Assembly (NCBI GenBank): GCA_002502045.1
Contig: DAPE01000019.1
Location: 28,210 to 92,209, forward strand
Direction of reading: 5' to 3'
DNA: 64,000 nucleotides
From: Candidatus Parvarchaeota archaeon UBA573
GTDB lineage: Archaea; Nanobdellota; Nanobdellia; Parvarchaeales; Parvarchaeaceae
A program made the position numbers and the translations under genes. Each line of letters opens with the position of its first letter. The stretch's first letter is position 1. Under the pieces are notes generated by a model. That model ran no database searches. It saw only the letters and a program-made list of their open reading frames with translations, and had not been told where the DNA came from. This document shows positions 7,850 through 17,300 of this stretch, one piece after another.

Positions 7850-9604
7850 TTTCATCTTTTCTACAGAAGATTTACCTTGTGGAAGAAGTCTGTTTATATA
7901 ATCTTCGTTCACTTGTACTGAATATCTTTGTGAAATAGCTCTGTTTATCTTTCTAATTACTTCATCTCTCTTTTTGTTTCCAGGTTTTATTAAAAAGAAA
8001 GTAGATTTTGGTTCATAAGGTGTGATCTTTAAGTCTGCAAGGTCATCATTAATTTCTATAGAGATATAAATACCTAGCTGAGCATTTTTAATATAATCTC
8101 TTTTTCCTTCTATGTAAAATGCCCCTTTCTTAAGCGATTCTCCAGAAGGAGGAGTTTTTGTTACTTGTTCTGGTTTTATAAAATAAACATCAAGATTTGT
8201 AGCCCCTACTCTCCATGCAGAGGAATATGAAGCTATCATAATAGCTGTTTCTTCTATTTCTTTTTTACTAATGCTCTTCCCTTCTTTGGGTTTTATTATA
8301 CCAAATGGGCTTCCAAAAACATCAGCATGTCCGACTATATCTTCTTTTTCCATGTGTTTTTCTATTAGTGATTCGTTTTGGTTTACATCTTTTCCGATTA
8401 TTACTAAGTTACCTTCTGAAGTAATGAAATGCCTAAATTTAGAATACCATTGATTTTCATTTTTCACTTTTATTCGTCTTATCATCTTTGTCTTAGCAGT
8501 TATTGCTTCAGTGTCTATGTTCTTAAGTCTTTTAGCTTTTTGATACATAAGAGCCAGATTATAGTTTAAATTTTGGGTTATGTCTATATTTAGTTGTTGT
8601 CTCTCTTTTGGCACAATGTTTTTACCTTTTATTAGAAATCCTAATTCATCTAGTTCTTTTTCTCGCTCGTTTATGCTTTTGTCAGAGGATTTTAAAATAG
8701 TCATTGCATTTTGTATTCTTTCGTAATTTGTGTTTATAAACTCTATATTCTCTTCATACTCCTTTAGCCTGTCCTGTGCTTTGTTAAGCTCTATTTTTAC
8801 AGGGTTTTTACGCTCCGTTTCTTGATTTTTTTCAAAGAAGTTTATTACAGCAGAATTTATGTTATCAAAGTACTCTCTTTCTCCAGTTATATGCTTTAAT
8901 TCAACCGCTGAAAATATCTTTTTGTCTATTATATTTGGCTTGTTTTCTTTTAATATCTCCATAAACTTCTCTCTTAACATTTTTGCTTCTCCTATGTTAA
9001 GCTCAAGCGGCTTTTTGGATTTATCTACTTTTGCTCTAAAACATGCTTCTTCTGCGTAATAACCACCCATCGAAAAGTCCATAGCAAGACTTTTTACCAC
9101 ACTTTCTCTGTCTGATGCTTTTAGTATTGAATAGAATCCCCCATACATGTCATTAAAGGATTTTTTGTTGCCTACTGGGTAGATATACTCTTTTCCGCTT
9201 GATATCTCCCTACCTTCATACTTTCTTTGAAATAAAGCCCTTTCTATCTTTTCGTCCTTTAAAAGTATAACATTACCCTTTGAAAACATCTCTATCAGAA
9301 GTTTATTGCTATCGGTTTTTATTTCTAGTATCCTTTCTGAGTTATGCATGCTAATTGAAAATCTCTTTCCTTTAAGCTCATTTTTTACCAAGGTTGTAAA
9401 ACCAAAATCTATTGTTTCTTCAGGTTTCTCATTAACTAAACAGAAATAATGTCCTGGCACTATCTTAAGCCAGTACTCTTTACCTTTGTATATAAGAAAA
9501 TAGAATTCATTTTTCCCACTTTTTATATTTCTTATAAAACCTCCATTTATATCACTAAATTCATTGAGTAATTTATATATGTCCAGGGACGTTAAACTCT
9601 GCAT
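7841..9604 (-). CDS. rqcH: RqcH/NEMF-type ribosome quality control factor (NFACT protein)
   Basis: 587 residues with NFACT domains in order: an NFACT-N domain (~1-230, ending in YYAEEACFRAKVDKSKKP), a long coiled coil (~260-370) and the NFACT-R domain (~390-510, WYSKFRHFITSEGNLVIIGKD and IVGHADVFGSPFGIIKP). Family members bind obstructed 50S-peptidyl-tRNA complexes and add C-terminal alanine tails to stalled peptides. Archaeal members usually lack the long eukaryotic NFACT-C extension, as here, although a ~75-residue tail is present. A 156-aa gene ends two bases upstream and is probably cotranscribed. Confidence 0.9.
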   Translation of the reverse strand: MQSLTSLDIYKLLNEFSDINGGFIRNIKSGKNEFYFLIYKGKEYWLKIVPGHYFCLVNEKPEETIDFGFTTLVKNELKGKRFSISMHNSERILEIKTDSNKLLIEMFSKGNVILLKDEKIERALFQRKYEGREISSGKEYIYPVGNKKSFNDMYGGFYSILKASDRESVVKSLAMDFSMGGYYAEEACFRAKVDKSKKPLELNIGEAKMLREKFMEILKENKPNIIDKKIFSAVELKHITGEREYFDNINSAVINFFEKNQETERKNPVKIELNKAQDRLKEYEENIEFINTNYERIQNAMTILKSSDKSINEREKELDELGFLIKGKNIVPKERQQLNIDITQNLNYNLALMYQKAKRLKNIDTEAITAKTKMIRRIKVKNENQWYSKFRHFITSEGNLVIIGKDVNQNESLIEKHMEKEDIVGHADVFGSPFGIIKPKEGKSISKKEIEETAIMIASYSSAWRVGATNLDVYFIKPEQVTKTPPSGESLKKGAFYIEGKRDYIKNAQLGIYISIEINDDLADLKITPYEPKSTFFLIKPGNKKRDEVIRKINRAISQRYSVQVNEDYINRLLPQGKSSVEKMKLL

Positions 9605-9606
9605 AT

Positions 9607-10077
9607 TTACTGGCCAAAATTAGACTGTATAGCCGTTTTTATGCTTTCTATTTCACTTTCAAAAGCTGTTTTTCTCTGTGTTGTTACTTCTTCATTCATC
9701 TTATCATATACTGGCCTTACTAGTTTTGAAACACCTTTTGTCCATTTATTAAGATAATCTACGAGTATATCTGCGACTAATTGTACTTGTACAGTGCCTG
9801 TTTTTGCTTTTACTTGTTTTCCTTCTTTCATTGCCATTGTCTCTTGTAAGTTCCTGTAATCTAAATTTACAGTAATGCGGTAAGCCATATAATCATCTAT
9901 AACTCTCATTGCAATCCATTTTATTACATAGTTTGCCCCTGAAAACTGCACATAATTAGTTTCTTTTACAGAATAACCTGCAGAAACTAGCAGGTCTCTT
10001 AAAAAGTTGTAAAACTTTTGATCATCTATTACTCCTTGGTACTGGACAGTTGTGTTGCCCATAGGTATTATTTCCAT
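9607..10077 (-). CDS. Conserved-looking hypothetical protein, 156 aa, upstream of rqcH
   Basis: Not recognised. A soluble alpha/beta protein: N-terminal strands with a helix (IDDQKFYNFLRDLLVSAGY), a strand region (YVIKWIAMRVIDDYMAYRITVNLDYRN), then a long amphipathic C-terminal helix rich in Lys/Glu. No Cys, membrane segment or signal. The two-base spacing to rqcH indicates one transcript and possibly a role linked to translation or ribosome rescue, which is inference only. Its promoter must lie in the 114-nt divergent region shared with the pilin-type gene at 10192. Confidence 0.7.
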   Translation of the reverse strand: MEIIPMGNTTVQYQGVIDDQKFYNFLRDLLVSAGYSVKETNYVQFSGANYVIKWIAMRVIDDYMAYRITVNLDYRNLQETMAMKEGKQVKAKTGTVQVQLVADILVDYLNKWTKGVSKLVRPVYDKMNEEVTTQRKTAFESEIESIKTAIQSNFGQ

Positions 10078-10158
10078 ATTTTAATTAGATTTTGTTTAAA
10101 TTTAACTCTTTCCAGTATTTTAGATAACCCTATAAAAGTCTTTTAATCAAATATAAGA

Positions 10159-10169
10159 AATATTTATAT
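10159..10169 (+). promoter_or_regulatory. TATA-like box for the surface protein gene
   Basis: AATATTTATAT is centred about 28 nt before the ATG at 10192 with no Shine-Dalgarno between, so the transcript is probably leaderless. Confidence 0.55.
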
Positions 10170-10191
10170 CCCTTAATTTCCATCAAATAAT

Positions 10192-11673
10192 ATGCCATTT
10201 AAAGCCTTAAACAAAAAGGATTTAACTCTTTTAACAAAAAGGAGATCACAATCAGCATTAGAGTACATGATGACCTATGGCTGGGCTATCCTAATCATAG
10301 TCATAGTAGCAGTAATCCTATACAGCATGGGTATCTTCAATCCATCATCAAGCATATCAACAACAATAACAGGCTTCTCAAGCACTCCAGTATCCTCAGC
10401 AATCTTTACAGATAATGGTGGTTTATCATTATCAGTACAAAATTCGGTAGGATATCCAATAGAAATAACAAATATAACAGCAACTACAACAACAGGAGGA
10501 AAAGTAACAATTGAGCCAAATATAACCCTATTACCAGGAAAATCACAGGTTTTAGTATTATCAAAGCTGTTTACAGCAGCAAATCAAGGTTCCCATATAT
10601 CAACAGCAGTTACAATAACCTATAAGGAAATAAGCCAGCCATTACCAGGTCCATATGTATCGACAGGCAGTATAACAGGCTCTACACCTACAGTAATATA
10701 TCCAGCAAATTACACTTTTGCAGCAGTCTCAAAGCTGACAATAAAGAATACTCAAAGTTCAGCAACATCAAATCCATTCCAGCAGATGGTAAACATGACA
10801 TCGGCAGACAACGGCTGGCAGCTTATATCCAACGGCAATTTCGGTCAAAACGTTGAATTTTTCTACAGCAACGGAACAGTTATACCTTCATGGCTGGAAA
10901 GTTATACAGGTAGCAGTGCAATCTGGTGGCTTAAGTTAGGCAGCATACCTGCAAGTTCTTCAATAACAGTTTATATGGGAATAGCACCAACATCAACAAA
11001 TCTATTCAACACAGTAAACGACGGTGAAGCTCCGCAGATACCCTGCGGTTCTACACCAACATCAAGCTGTTCAAATTACGCAGAATATGATGATGGCGCA
11101 AGCGTATTTACAGATTATTGGAACTTTGCTGGAACAACCCTACCCAGCGGATGGGCTACAAGTGGCAGCGTGTCATATAATGTAAATAAGGGAGTAACCC
11201 TGTCTTATACTGGAGCAGGATTTTTATATTATCCTGTCTCTTTATCTCCCCCATTAGAAGCTGACTGGGCTGTAAATATATATTCTACATCTTCATGGAG
11301 TGACATCGGATTTGGAAATAATTTGGTTAGTTGCGTATTTGCTTATGGTATTGGTGCAGATCAGTATGCTCCTGTTTTGAGCTTATTAAATCAGGGAGGA
11401 ACTTGTTATAATAATATAGAATCTTCACCTGCTACTGATGTAGTAAATGGGTTTGTAGTGTACTCTGTTCAAGTAAATTCAGCCACTTCAGCCCAGGTTT
11501 ATTTAAATTATAATCAAATCTCATCAAGTTCTTCATTAACCCCAGTTACTATATCATATCTTTTAGTTGGAAGTGGTGTAAATGGCTTAACACAACACGT
11601 TCAATGGATCCGCACCCGTGCATATCCTCCAAATGGAGTTATGCCTTCTGTTAGTTTTGGCAGTGTAGCTTAA
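10192..11673 (+). CDS. Pilin-type (class III signal) surface protein with DUF2341-like domain
   Basis: 493 residues. The N-terminus has a class III prepilin-type signal: basic KRRS, cleavage expected between S19 and Q20, Glu at +5 (QSALEY), then a hydrophobic helix to ~residue 47. A Thr/Ser-rich beta stalk follows to QPLPGPYVSTG (~residue 155), shared with the truncated gene at 1-951. The next ~120 residues fit DUF2341 (NGWQLISNGNFG, VEFFYSNGTVIPSWLES, IWWLKLGSIPASSSITVYMG), with the common continuation YDDGASVFTDYWNF and a beta-rich C-terminus. Likely assembled or anchored at the surface like a pilin. Codon choice shifts mid-gene: A/C-ending codons dominate before ~11130 and T-ending codons after, suggesting a chimeric gene. 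Confidence 0.85.
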   Translation: MPFKALNKKDLTLLTKRRSQSALEYMMTYGWAILIIVIVAVILYSMGIFNPSSSISTTITGFSSTPVSSAIFTDNGGLSLSVQNSVGYPIEITNITATTTTGGKVTIEPNITLLPGKSQVLVLSKLFTAANQGSHISTAVTITYKEISQPLPGPYVSTGSITGSTPTVIYPANYTFAAVSKLTIKNTQSSATSNPFQQMVNMTSADNGWQLISNGNFGQNVEFFYSNGTVIPSWLESYTGSSAIWWLKLGSIPASSSITVYMGIAPTSTNLFNTVNDGEAPQIPCGSTPTSSCSNYAEYDDGASVFTDYWNFAGTTLPSGWATSGSVSYNVNKGVTLSYTGAGFLYYPVSLSPPLEADWAVNIYSTSSWSDIGFGNNLVSCVFAYGIGADQYAPVLSLLNQGGTCYNNIESSPATDVVNGFVVYSVQVNSATSAQVYLNYNQISSSSSLTPVTISYLLVGSGVNGLTQHVQWIRTRAYPPNGVMPSVSFGSVA

Positions 11674-11732
11674 TTTTTTATATCTAATTTGTTACTATCT
11701 ATAAGTTAATCGCACGGAATTGCTAAATATAC

Positions 11733-12770
11733 TTACCAGAATATGACAAGGCCTACTGCAGATATAACTACTTCAATTAAGGTAAGCATAAGTGCTATCT
11801 GCCATTCTTTATATTTCCCTTTTCTTAGAAAAATATGGGTTAAAGAGTAAACTTTGTTTCCATACGGTGAGGATAATGTTCCGTTTTTGTGTATTATCCC
11901 CCATGAACTTGCGTGGAACCGTTTTCTGGCCTTTAAGAAAAATTCTATTATCCAAGGTATAAGAATAAACACTGCAAATAGCTGCATATTTCCTATTATC
12001 GCAACCACTGCAACTGCTCCACCTATAAAATAGGTAAGACTATCCCCGGGTATTATCTTTGCAGGGTATTTTCCATAATAAAGGTAACCAAGTAGCACTG
12101 AAAACATTATTGCAGAAAGTGCAAAACCATCATAATTATGCAGATGGAAAGAAAGTATTGAAAATGCTGCAAATAAAACTAGACCCATCTGTATTGCAAT
12201 GCCATTAAGGCCTTCTAGCATATTATAAGCATTCGATGCAAATACAACTGCAATAGGAATTAAAATTACTATATATATTATAGGATTAATGACAACGTTT
12301 CCTATCCCTGGAAAATATACAGTGCTTCCAAAAAATAGAACCATCAATGGTACTGCTCCTATCAATGTAAGCAGCGGCTTCTGCCATTGTCTTATCCCTC
12401 CGTTGAAAATTGAATAATTCTTGGCCATTCTTTTTATATCGGCCATCGAAGTTCTTATTTTTCCGCCAGAAAGGTCATCTACAAATCCTATCAATGAAAT
12501 TATTATTATTGATGATAACCCCAGAAGAAGAGCTTCAGGGTTAAAGTCTGCTTTTATGATATAATTATAAGCCGCTATAAGTGACATTATACCCGCAAAT
12601 AATCCTATAATCAAAAGGAAACCTCCGCTTGAAGGAAGGATCGGCCGTTTTTCCTTGTTTATATCCTGTGCTACTAATCCTGCTCTTATAAGTAAAGGAA
12701 TTATGAACTTACCGCTTATAAATGTTGCAATCGCTGCAACTATCGCAGATAGCAATATCTCTAATAACAT
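11733..12770 (-). CDS. AglH/DPAGT1-like GlcNAc-1-phosphate transferase (GT4 MraY/WecA superfamily)
   Basis: 345 residues with about ten hydrophobic membrane helices. Superfamily motifs are present: GFVDDLSGG, the Asn/Glu/Gly cluster NAYNMLEGLNG and the cytoplasmic loop KIIPGDSLTYFIGG. Enzymes of this type transfer a sugar-1-phosphate from a UDP-sugar to dolichyl phosphate and start N-glycan synthesis. The motif spacing fits archaeal AglH and eukaryotic DPAGT1 better than bacterial MraY. This fits the many Asn-x-Ser/Thr sites in the surface proteins of this window. Single gene, convergent with the surface protein gene. The exact sugar is not determined. Confidence 0.85.
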   Translation of the reverse strand: MLLEILLSAIVAAIATFISGKFIIPLLIRAGLVAQDINKEKRPILPSSGGFLLIIGLFAGIMSLIAAYNYIIKADFNPEALLLGLSSIIIISLIGFVDDLSGGKIRTSMADIKRMAKNYSIFNGGIRQWQKPLLTLIGAVPLMVLFFGSTVYFPGIGNVVINPIIYIVILIPIAVVFASNAYNMLEGLNGIAIQMGLVLFAAFSILSFHLHNYDGFALSAIMFSVLLGYLYYGKYPAKIIPGDSLTYFIGGAVAVVAIIGNMQLFAVFILIPWIIEFFLKARKRFHASSWGIIHKNGTLSSPYGNKVYSLTHIFLRKGKYKEWQIALMLTLIEVVISAVGLVIFW

Positions 12771-12833
12771 TTAAATCTGTATAGTTTAGTATATTTAAGT
12801 TTTATATTCAAAGCTTTCATAAGTTTATGTTAT

Positions 12834-12906
12834 AGCCCTGTAGTGTAGCGGCCAAGCACGAGGGCCTTTGGAGCCCTAGACACCGGTTCAAATCCGGTCA
12901 GGGCTA
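12834..12906 (+). tRNA. tRNA-Gln(UUG)
   Basis: 73 nt with discriminator A. The acceptor AGCCCTG/CAGGGCT starts with A1-U72, the pair that archaeal GatDE uses to recognise tRNA-Gln. The D-arm is GTGT/GCAC, the anticodon arm AGGGC-CTTTGGA-GCCCT gives UUG, the variable loop has 4 nt, and the T-arm ACCGG-TTCAAAT-CCGGT has a canonical loop. No intron, CCA not encoded. The ~165 nt after it up to the ATPase operon are AT-rich and I see nothing in them. Confidence 0.96.
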
Positions 12907-13070
12907 ATATTTTGCAGAGTTAATATATCTATAAAATTAAAATAATACAAATATCTCTATAAAAATATAAAAAAGAACAGAATCGAGAAATATCTAATAA
13001 TGCTAAATAAGATACTGGGCATTACCTCAAATACTAGATATTAAATAAAATCTTAATTATAAATTAAAAC

Positions 13071-14999
13071 TTATAAATTCTTCTTGTCTTTTTTAACATA
13101 GACGTTTGCAGTGTTCTGTCTCTCTATCTTGAATGGCCTGAACATGTTCCCATTTCCTTCAAAGAACTTGGAAAAGAATTCTACATAGATAAGCCTTGCT
13201 CCTTGTATACCACCTTCAAATAATGCAATTACTATGTTGAACAGTTGACCAAACACTAAAATTATCAATCCACCTATAATAAAAGGTATAGAATCGCTTA
13301 AACTAGAAACGAATATTAAGTTTATAACCTGTGCAAGAATAACAGAAGCAAGAAGTATACCAACAAGCCTAGTGTATGAAAGGATATGGCTTATAACAGA
13401 CGGTATCTCCATCAGAGACTGTGTACCTTCAGATCTAAGCACTAAAATAATCCCAATTACTATTGCAGCATAACTGCCTACAGCTTCTAAGTTAGAAAAA
13501 CCTATACTTTCCTTGTGTAGGACCGCCAAACCAACTATTACAATCCCCCAAGCAACTAAAAGCCAACCTATTCTACCAATCGCTTTCTTTACTTTTTTAT
13601 TGTATAAAGCGTTAATAGCGCCAAGTACGAATCCAAATGAAACCATTCCAACACCTATCCATCCTGAAATCAAAAGCAATGTGGAAACATTTTTTGTGAC
13701 ATTAAATAAAGGAGAGTACGGTAAAGCAAAGCCAAAGTACTCATTAAAAATTATACCAAGTGCAATTGCGATTATAGATCCAGGTATTATAGCTTTCATT
13801 ATCATTACTAAACTATTTTTACTGATTATAGTCTTAACAAATTTTGAGAGTTTTCTAGGTATATGGCTTTTTTTAGGAGGATGTTTTATCCTATGTATCA
13901 GCCAAAAACTAAGCAAAAGGAATGTTGCACCATAACCGGCATCCCCAACCATTAAACCAAAAAATATCGGAAAAGCTATACCAAAGAATATTGTTGGGTC
14001 AATTTCACTGCTTTTTGGCATCGAATAAAATCTTATGAAGAACTCATAAAGTTTGAAAGAAACAGGGTTTTCCATCTTTGTTGGTGGTTCTTCTGTCGTT
14101 TTTATTTTTTCAAGTATGAATTGATTAGATGCTAATTCATTTAATTTTTCTTCTAAAAAAGATATTTTTTTACTTTCTATCCAGCCTTCTATCACAGTTA
14201 TATAATCAGTAGAGCCTACTTTTGGTATTATAGAACTTTTTTTTACTTCTATGTCTAAGTATTCTTTAAGATTAGCCACAATTGGATAATATTTTTTTGA
14301 TAGTTTTTCTAACTTATGATTTATAGTTATTAGTTCCTCTTTTTCTCGGTCTATTTTATGAGAATTTTTTATTTCCTCTATTTTTCCTTCTATGTTGGGT
14401 ATCTTTATTAGGTTTATGTTATCTTTATTTGCTAAATTAGCAAGTTTTTCTTTATTGTGTTTTTCTATTGTAAATATATATGAGTTTTCTAATTCATTTA
14501 ATTCACAGTCTATTTCTTTTTTTACGTTTTCAATAAATTGTTCGTCTTCTTTAGTTTTTTTGATTATAAATGATTCTATTCTGTTTCCATTTAGGATTTT
14601 TAAGTCATATTTAAATCCTTTCATTAAATTTATTATCTCTAAAATAGAATTGCTTTCTTTTATACTGGCATTGATCTTCTCTTCTTGTTTTTTTATTTCA
14701 TTTACTTCTTCATAAATTTTTATTTTATCCACCTCATGAAAAACCTGCTTAAGATCTTTTATGGGGATGTTTTTAGTATTTTGTTTTATTAAATTGCTTT
14801 CTAAACTCCTTATTTTTTGGCTATATCTATTTATTTTGTCATATTCAATTTCTTTAAAGTCTTTAAGGATCTTTTTACTTTCATTTTCTAAGATTTCTAT
14901 CTGTAGAAAACCAAGCTCACCAAGCAAGGTTATTGCCTTGTCATAGTAAATTTTTGGTATAATCAATCTCACTTTTTCTATCTTGCTTGGCAGAAACAT
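13071..14999 (-). CDS. atpI: A-type ATP synthase subunit I (a subunit)
   Basis: 642 residues. The N-terminal half is cytoplasmic and coiled (~1-320, Lys/Glu/Ile-rich) and forms the peripheral-stalk attachment. The C-terminal half has about eight membrane helices with FGLMVGDAGYGATFLLLSF, SYTRLVGILLASVILAQ and FEGGIQGARLIYVEFFSKFFEGNG, the segments that face the K ring; the Arg in SYTRL lies in the expected proton-path helix. Membrane part of the Ao sector. Its ATG at 14999 shares a base with the atpH stop. It is the last gene of the operon, whereas many archaea have H-I first. Confidence 0.95.
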   Translation of the reverse strand: MFLPSKIEKVRLIIPKIYYDKAITLLGELGFLQIEILENESKKILKDFKEIEYDKINRYSQKIRSLESNLIKQNTKNIPIKDLKQVFHEVDKIKIYEEVNEIKKQEEKINASIKESNSILEIINLMKGFKYDLKILNGNRIESFIIKKTKEDEQFIENVKKEIDCELNELENSYIFTIEKHNKEKLANLANKDNINLIKIPNIEGKIEEIKNSHKIDREKEELITINHKLEKLSKKYYPIVANLKEYLDIEVKKSSIIPKVGSTDYITVIEGWIESKKISFLEEKLNELASNQFILEKIKTTEEPPTKMENPVSFKLYEFFIRFYSMPKSSEIDPTIFFGIAFPIFFGLMVGDAGYGATFLLLSFWLIHRIKHPPKKSHIPRKLSKFVKTIISKNSLVMIMKAIIPGSIIAIALGIIFNEYFGFALPYSPLFNVTKNVSTLLLISGWIGVGMVSFGFVLGAINALYNKKVKKAIGRIGWLLVAWGIVIVGLAVLHKESIGFSNLEAVGSYAAIVIGIILVLRSEGTQSLMEIPSVISHILSYTRLVGILLASVILAQVINLIFVSSLSDSIPFIIGGLIILVFGQLFNIVIALFEGGIQGARLIYVEFFSKFFEGNGNMFRPFKIERQNTANVYVKKDKKNL

Positions 15000-15325
15000 T
15001 ATAATTTAAATTCCTCCTTTAAAGTTTCATTAAATATCTCAAGCATTTCATCCTTAGAAAGCGGTTTTATATCAGTAATTTTTTCTTTCGCTTCTTTTAT
15101 TGCCTTCTCTTTTTTAATTGCTGCCTCATTTTCAATTTTTTCAATAGCATCGTTTATACTGCTAGTAGCTTCTTTTTCAGCTTTTTTTATTTTTTCTTCA
15201 TTTAATTTTTCTGTTTCTTCCAATATCTTTTTTGCCTTTTCTTCTGCTTGTGCTATCTTTTTAGAAGATAAATCCTCTATTTCGCGTATCTTTTGTAATG
15301 TCTCAAGCGATTCCATATCATTCAT
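14999..15325 (-). CDS. atpH: A-type ATP synthase subunit H (peripheral stalk)
   Basis: 108 residues, almost entirely a Lys/Glu/Ala coiled coil with regular heptads (KKIAQAEEKAKKILEETEK), typical of subunit H, which pairs with E to form the peripheral stalks. The start at 15325 overlaps atpD by 8 nt; an in-frame ATG at 15316 (MESLETL) just past the atpD stop is an equally good start. No other domain. Assigned as H rather than a generic coiled coil because of its place between D and I. Confidence 0.85.
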   Translation of the reverse strand: MNDMESLETLQKIREIEDLSSKKIAQAEEKAKKILEETEKLNEEKIKKAEKEATSSINDAIEKIENEAAIKKEKAIKEAKEKITDIKPLSKDEMLEIFNETLKEEFKL

Positions 15326-15932
15326 GTAATTTTTTAATAAATTTAATAGATACTAACCTGTCTCTTTCCATATCATCAAGACTTTGTTTTATGTATTTTA
15401 TTTTAGCTTCCCATCTTGGTATTATTATGTTTTCAATCGAATTAGTTCTCCTGTTTAGTTTGTATACTTCATTAAGCAAATTACGCATAGCTGTTTCTTT
15501 TTCGGCTATCTCTATAAGCATAGAAAGAAATGATGAATACATGCTCTTTGCGTCATAAACAGGTGTAGGTATAGTCAAGCTGTCGCTTTCGCTCATTACA
15601 TCAATATTTGCATTAATATTTATTGCAGGTATAACTAACCCCATTACATTTCTAGCCTTCAAGTTTGCCATTTTTTCGCTTTGTTCCTGCGCTACTCTTT
15701 CTATGGTTATACGACCACTGAGAGCCTCAGCAATTTCTAAGCTTTCTCTGCTTCTATCCATAAATTTTTTAAGGTTTGTTTTCATGCCTTCTACCTGTTT
15801 TGCAAGTTCAAAGAATTCAAGAATAAGGGAAGACCTTTTCATTTTTAGTAATTGCAATCCTCTTCCTGCAGTTTTAATTTTTCTCTTGGTTTCTATCAAT
15901 TCTCTTCTCGTTACTCTTATATTTGTTTCCAT
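15318..15932 (-). CDS. atpD: A-type ATP synthase subunit D (central rotor stalk)
   Basis: 204 residues, normal length. N-terminal [23 protein letters not shown] and C-terminal [20 protein letters not shown] match the long antiparallel helical hairpin of subunit D, the rotor shaft inside the A3B3 hexamer. The start overlaps the end of atpB by 16 nt, so translation of the two is probably coupled. Confidence 0.96.
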   Translation of the reverse strand: METNIRVTRRELIETKRKIKTAGRGLQLLKMKRSSLILEFFELAKQVEGMKTNLKKFMDRSRESLEIAEALSGRITIERVAQEQSEKMANLKARNVMGLVIPAININANIDVMSESDSLTIPTPVYDAKSMYSSFLSMLIEIAEKETAMRNLLNEVYKLNRRTNSIENIIIPRWEAKIKYIKQSLDDMERDRLVSIKFIKKLHE

Positions 15933-17299
15933 TTACCGTATTTTTCTATAAACTCAGGTTTTATTCTCTTCATCTCACCTTTGTCTATCATGCTTAATAA
16001 TTCCCACCCAAGATCAAGTGTTTCAGTTATGCTTCTGTCTTCATTGAATTCCTGTTTTATAAACCTATTTTCGAATTCTTCTGCAAAGTGAAGGTATTGT
16101 TTGTCGGTTTTACTTAAAGCATCTTCACCGACTATCTCTGTTAAGCTTCTAAGTTCCTTTCCTTTTGCATATGCAGCATAAAGCTGGTCTGAAACATTTC
16201 TATGATCTTCTCTAGTGGAGTTTTTTCCAATACCTTGGTTCATTAATCTTGATAGTGAAAGTAATACATCTACTTCAGGGTAGATACCGCTTTTGTCTAA
16301 AGCCCTGCTTAAAACTATCTGTCCTTCTGTTATATACCCCGTTAAGTCTGGTATAGGGTGTGTTATATCGTCACTTGGCATTGTAAGTATGGGTAACTGC
16401 GTAACAGAACCTTCTTTTCCTTTTACTTTACCCGCTCTTTCAAAAAGACTCGCTAGATCTGTGTACATGTAACCTGGATAACCTCTTCTCCCAGGTACTT
16501 CATCTCTTGCTGCAGATATTTCACGAAGTGCCTCTGCATAGTTGGTCATGTCTGTAAGTATAACTATAACATGAGAACCTTTTTCGTATGCAAGATACTC
16601 TGCCGTAGTTAATGCAAGTCTTGGCAGTATAACTCTTTCCATTGATGGATCAGCAGCAAGATTCAAGAATATAACCGACTTTTCCAATGCACCGCTATTC
16701 TGGAATTCATTTATGAAAAAGTTCGCATCTTCGCTGTTTATTCCAATTCCTCCAAAAACTACATAAAAGTTCTGTTTTTCAGCAAGTATTTTAGCCTGTT
16801 TTACTATCTGTGCGGCAAGCTTGTTGTGTGAAAGACCAGAACCAGAGAAAATAGGTAGTTTTTGTCCTCTAACTAAGGTATTCATACAATCTATGGATGA
16901 TATCCCCGTCTGTACAAATTCTGAAGGTTCTTCTCTAGCATAAGGGTTTATTGGATTTCCGTTTATGTCCATTTTTTCATCACTAAAGATGGGTATACCA
17001 CCGTCTCTTGGTCTACCAAGTCCATCAAATACTCTTCCGACCATATCCATACTAACTGGCATCTTAAAAGTCGTGCCTTTGAACTTTACTTTAGTTCCTT
17101 TAGTGTTCATACCGGTTGTTTCACCAAATACCTGTATAATAGTAACATCTTCATTAGTAGCTAGAACTTGTCCGCTTATTTTTTTGCCAGTTTCAAGTTC
17201 TATTTCTACTTGTTCATTGTAAGCGGCGTTTTTTACATCTTTTACAAAGAGTAAAACGTTGGTTACCTTTTCAATTGTTTTGTATTCTATTTCTTCCAT
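15917..17299 (-). CDS. atpB: A-type ATP synthase subunit B (regulatory)
   Basis: 460 residues, usual size. It lacks a Walker A motif, having [13 protein letters not shown] where the catalytic subunit has a P-loop, as expected for the non-catalytic B subunit. It also shows EYKTIEKV at the N-terminus, [31 protein letters not shown] and the [15 protein letters not shown] segment. Lies one base after atpA. Confidence 0.98.
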   Translation of the reverse strand: MEEIEYKTIEKVTNVLLFVKDVKNAAYNEQVEIELETGKKISGQVLATNEDVTIIQVFGETTGMNTKGTKVKFKGTTFKMPVSMDMVGRVFDGLGRPRDGGIPIFSDEKMDINGNPINPYAREEPSEFVQTGISSIDCMNTLVRGQKLPIFSGSGLSHNKLAAQIVKQAKILAEKQNFYVVFGGIGINSEDANFFINEFQNSGALEKSVIFLNLAADPSMERVILPRLALTTAEYLAYEKGSHVIVILTDMTNYAEALREISAARDEVPGRRGYPGYMYTDLASLFERAGKVKGKEGSVTQLPILTMPSDDITHPIPDLTGYITEGQIVLSRALDKSGIYPEVDVLLSLSRLMNQGIGKNSTREDHRNVSDQLYAAYAKGKELRSLTEIVGEDALSKTDKQYLHFAEEFENRFIKQEFNEDRSITETLDLGWELLSMIDKGEMKRIKPEFIEKYGKWKQI

Positions 17300-17300
17300 T

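Noticed and set aside
12907-13070. Possible small RNA or ORF after tRNA-Gln
   Set aside because: Only AT-rich sequence with no open frame of note, no stable hairpin and no conserved box that I can see.
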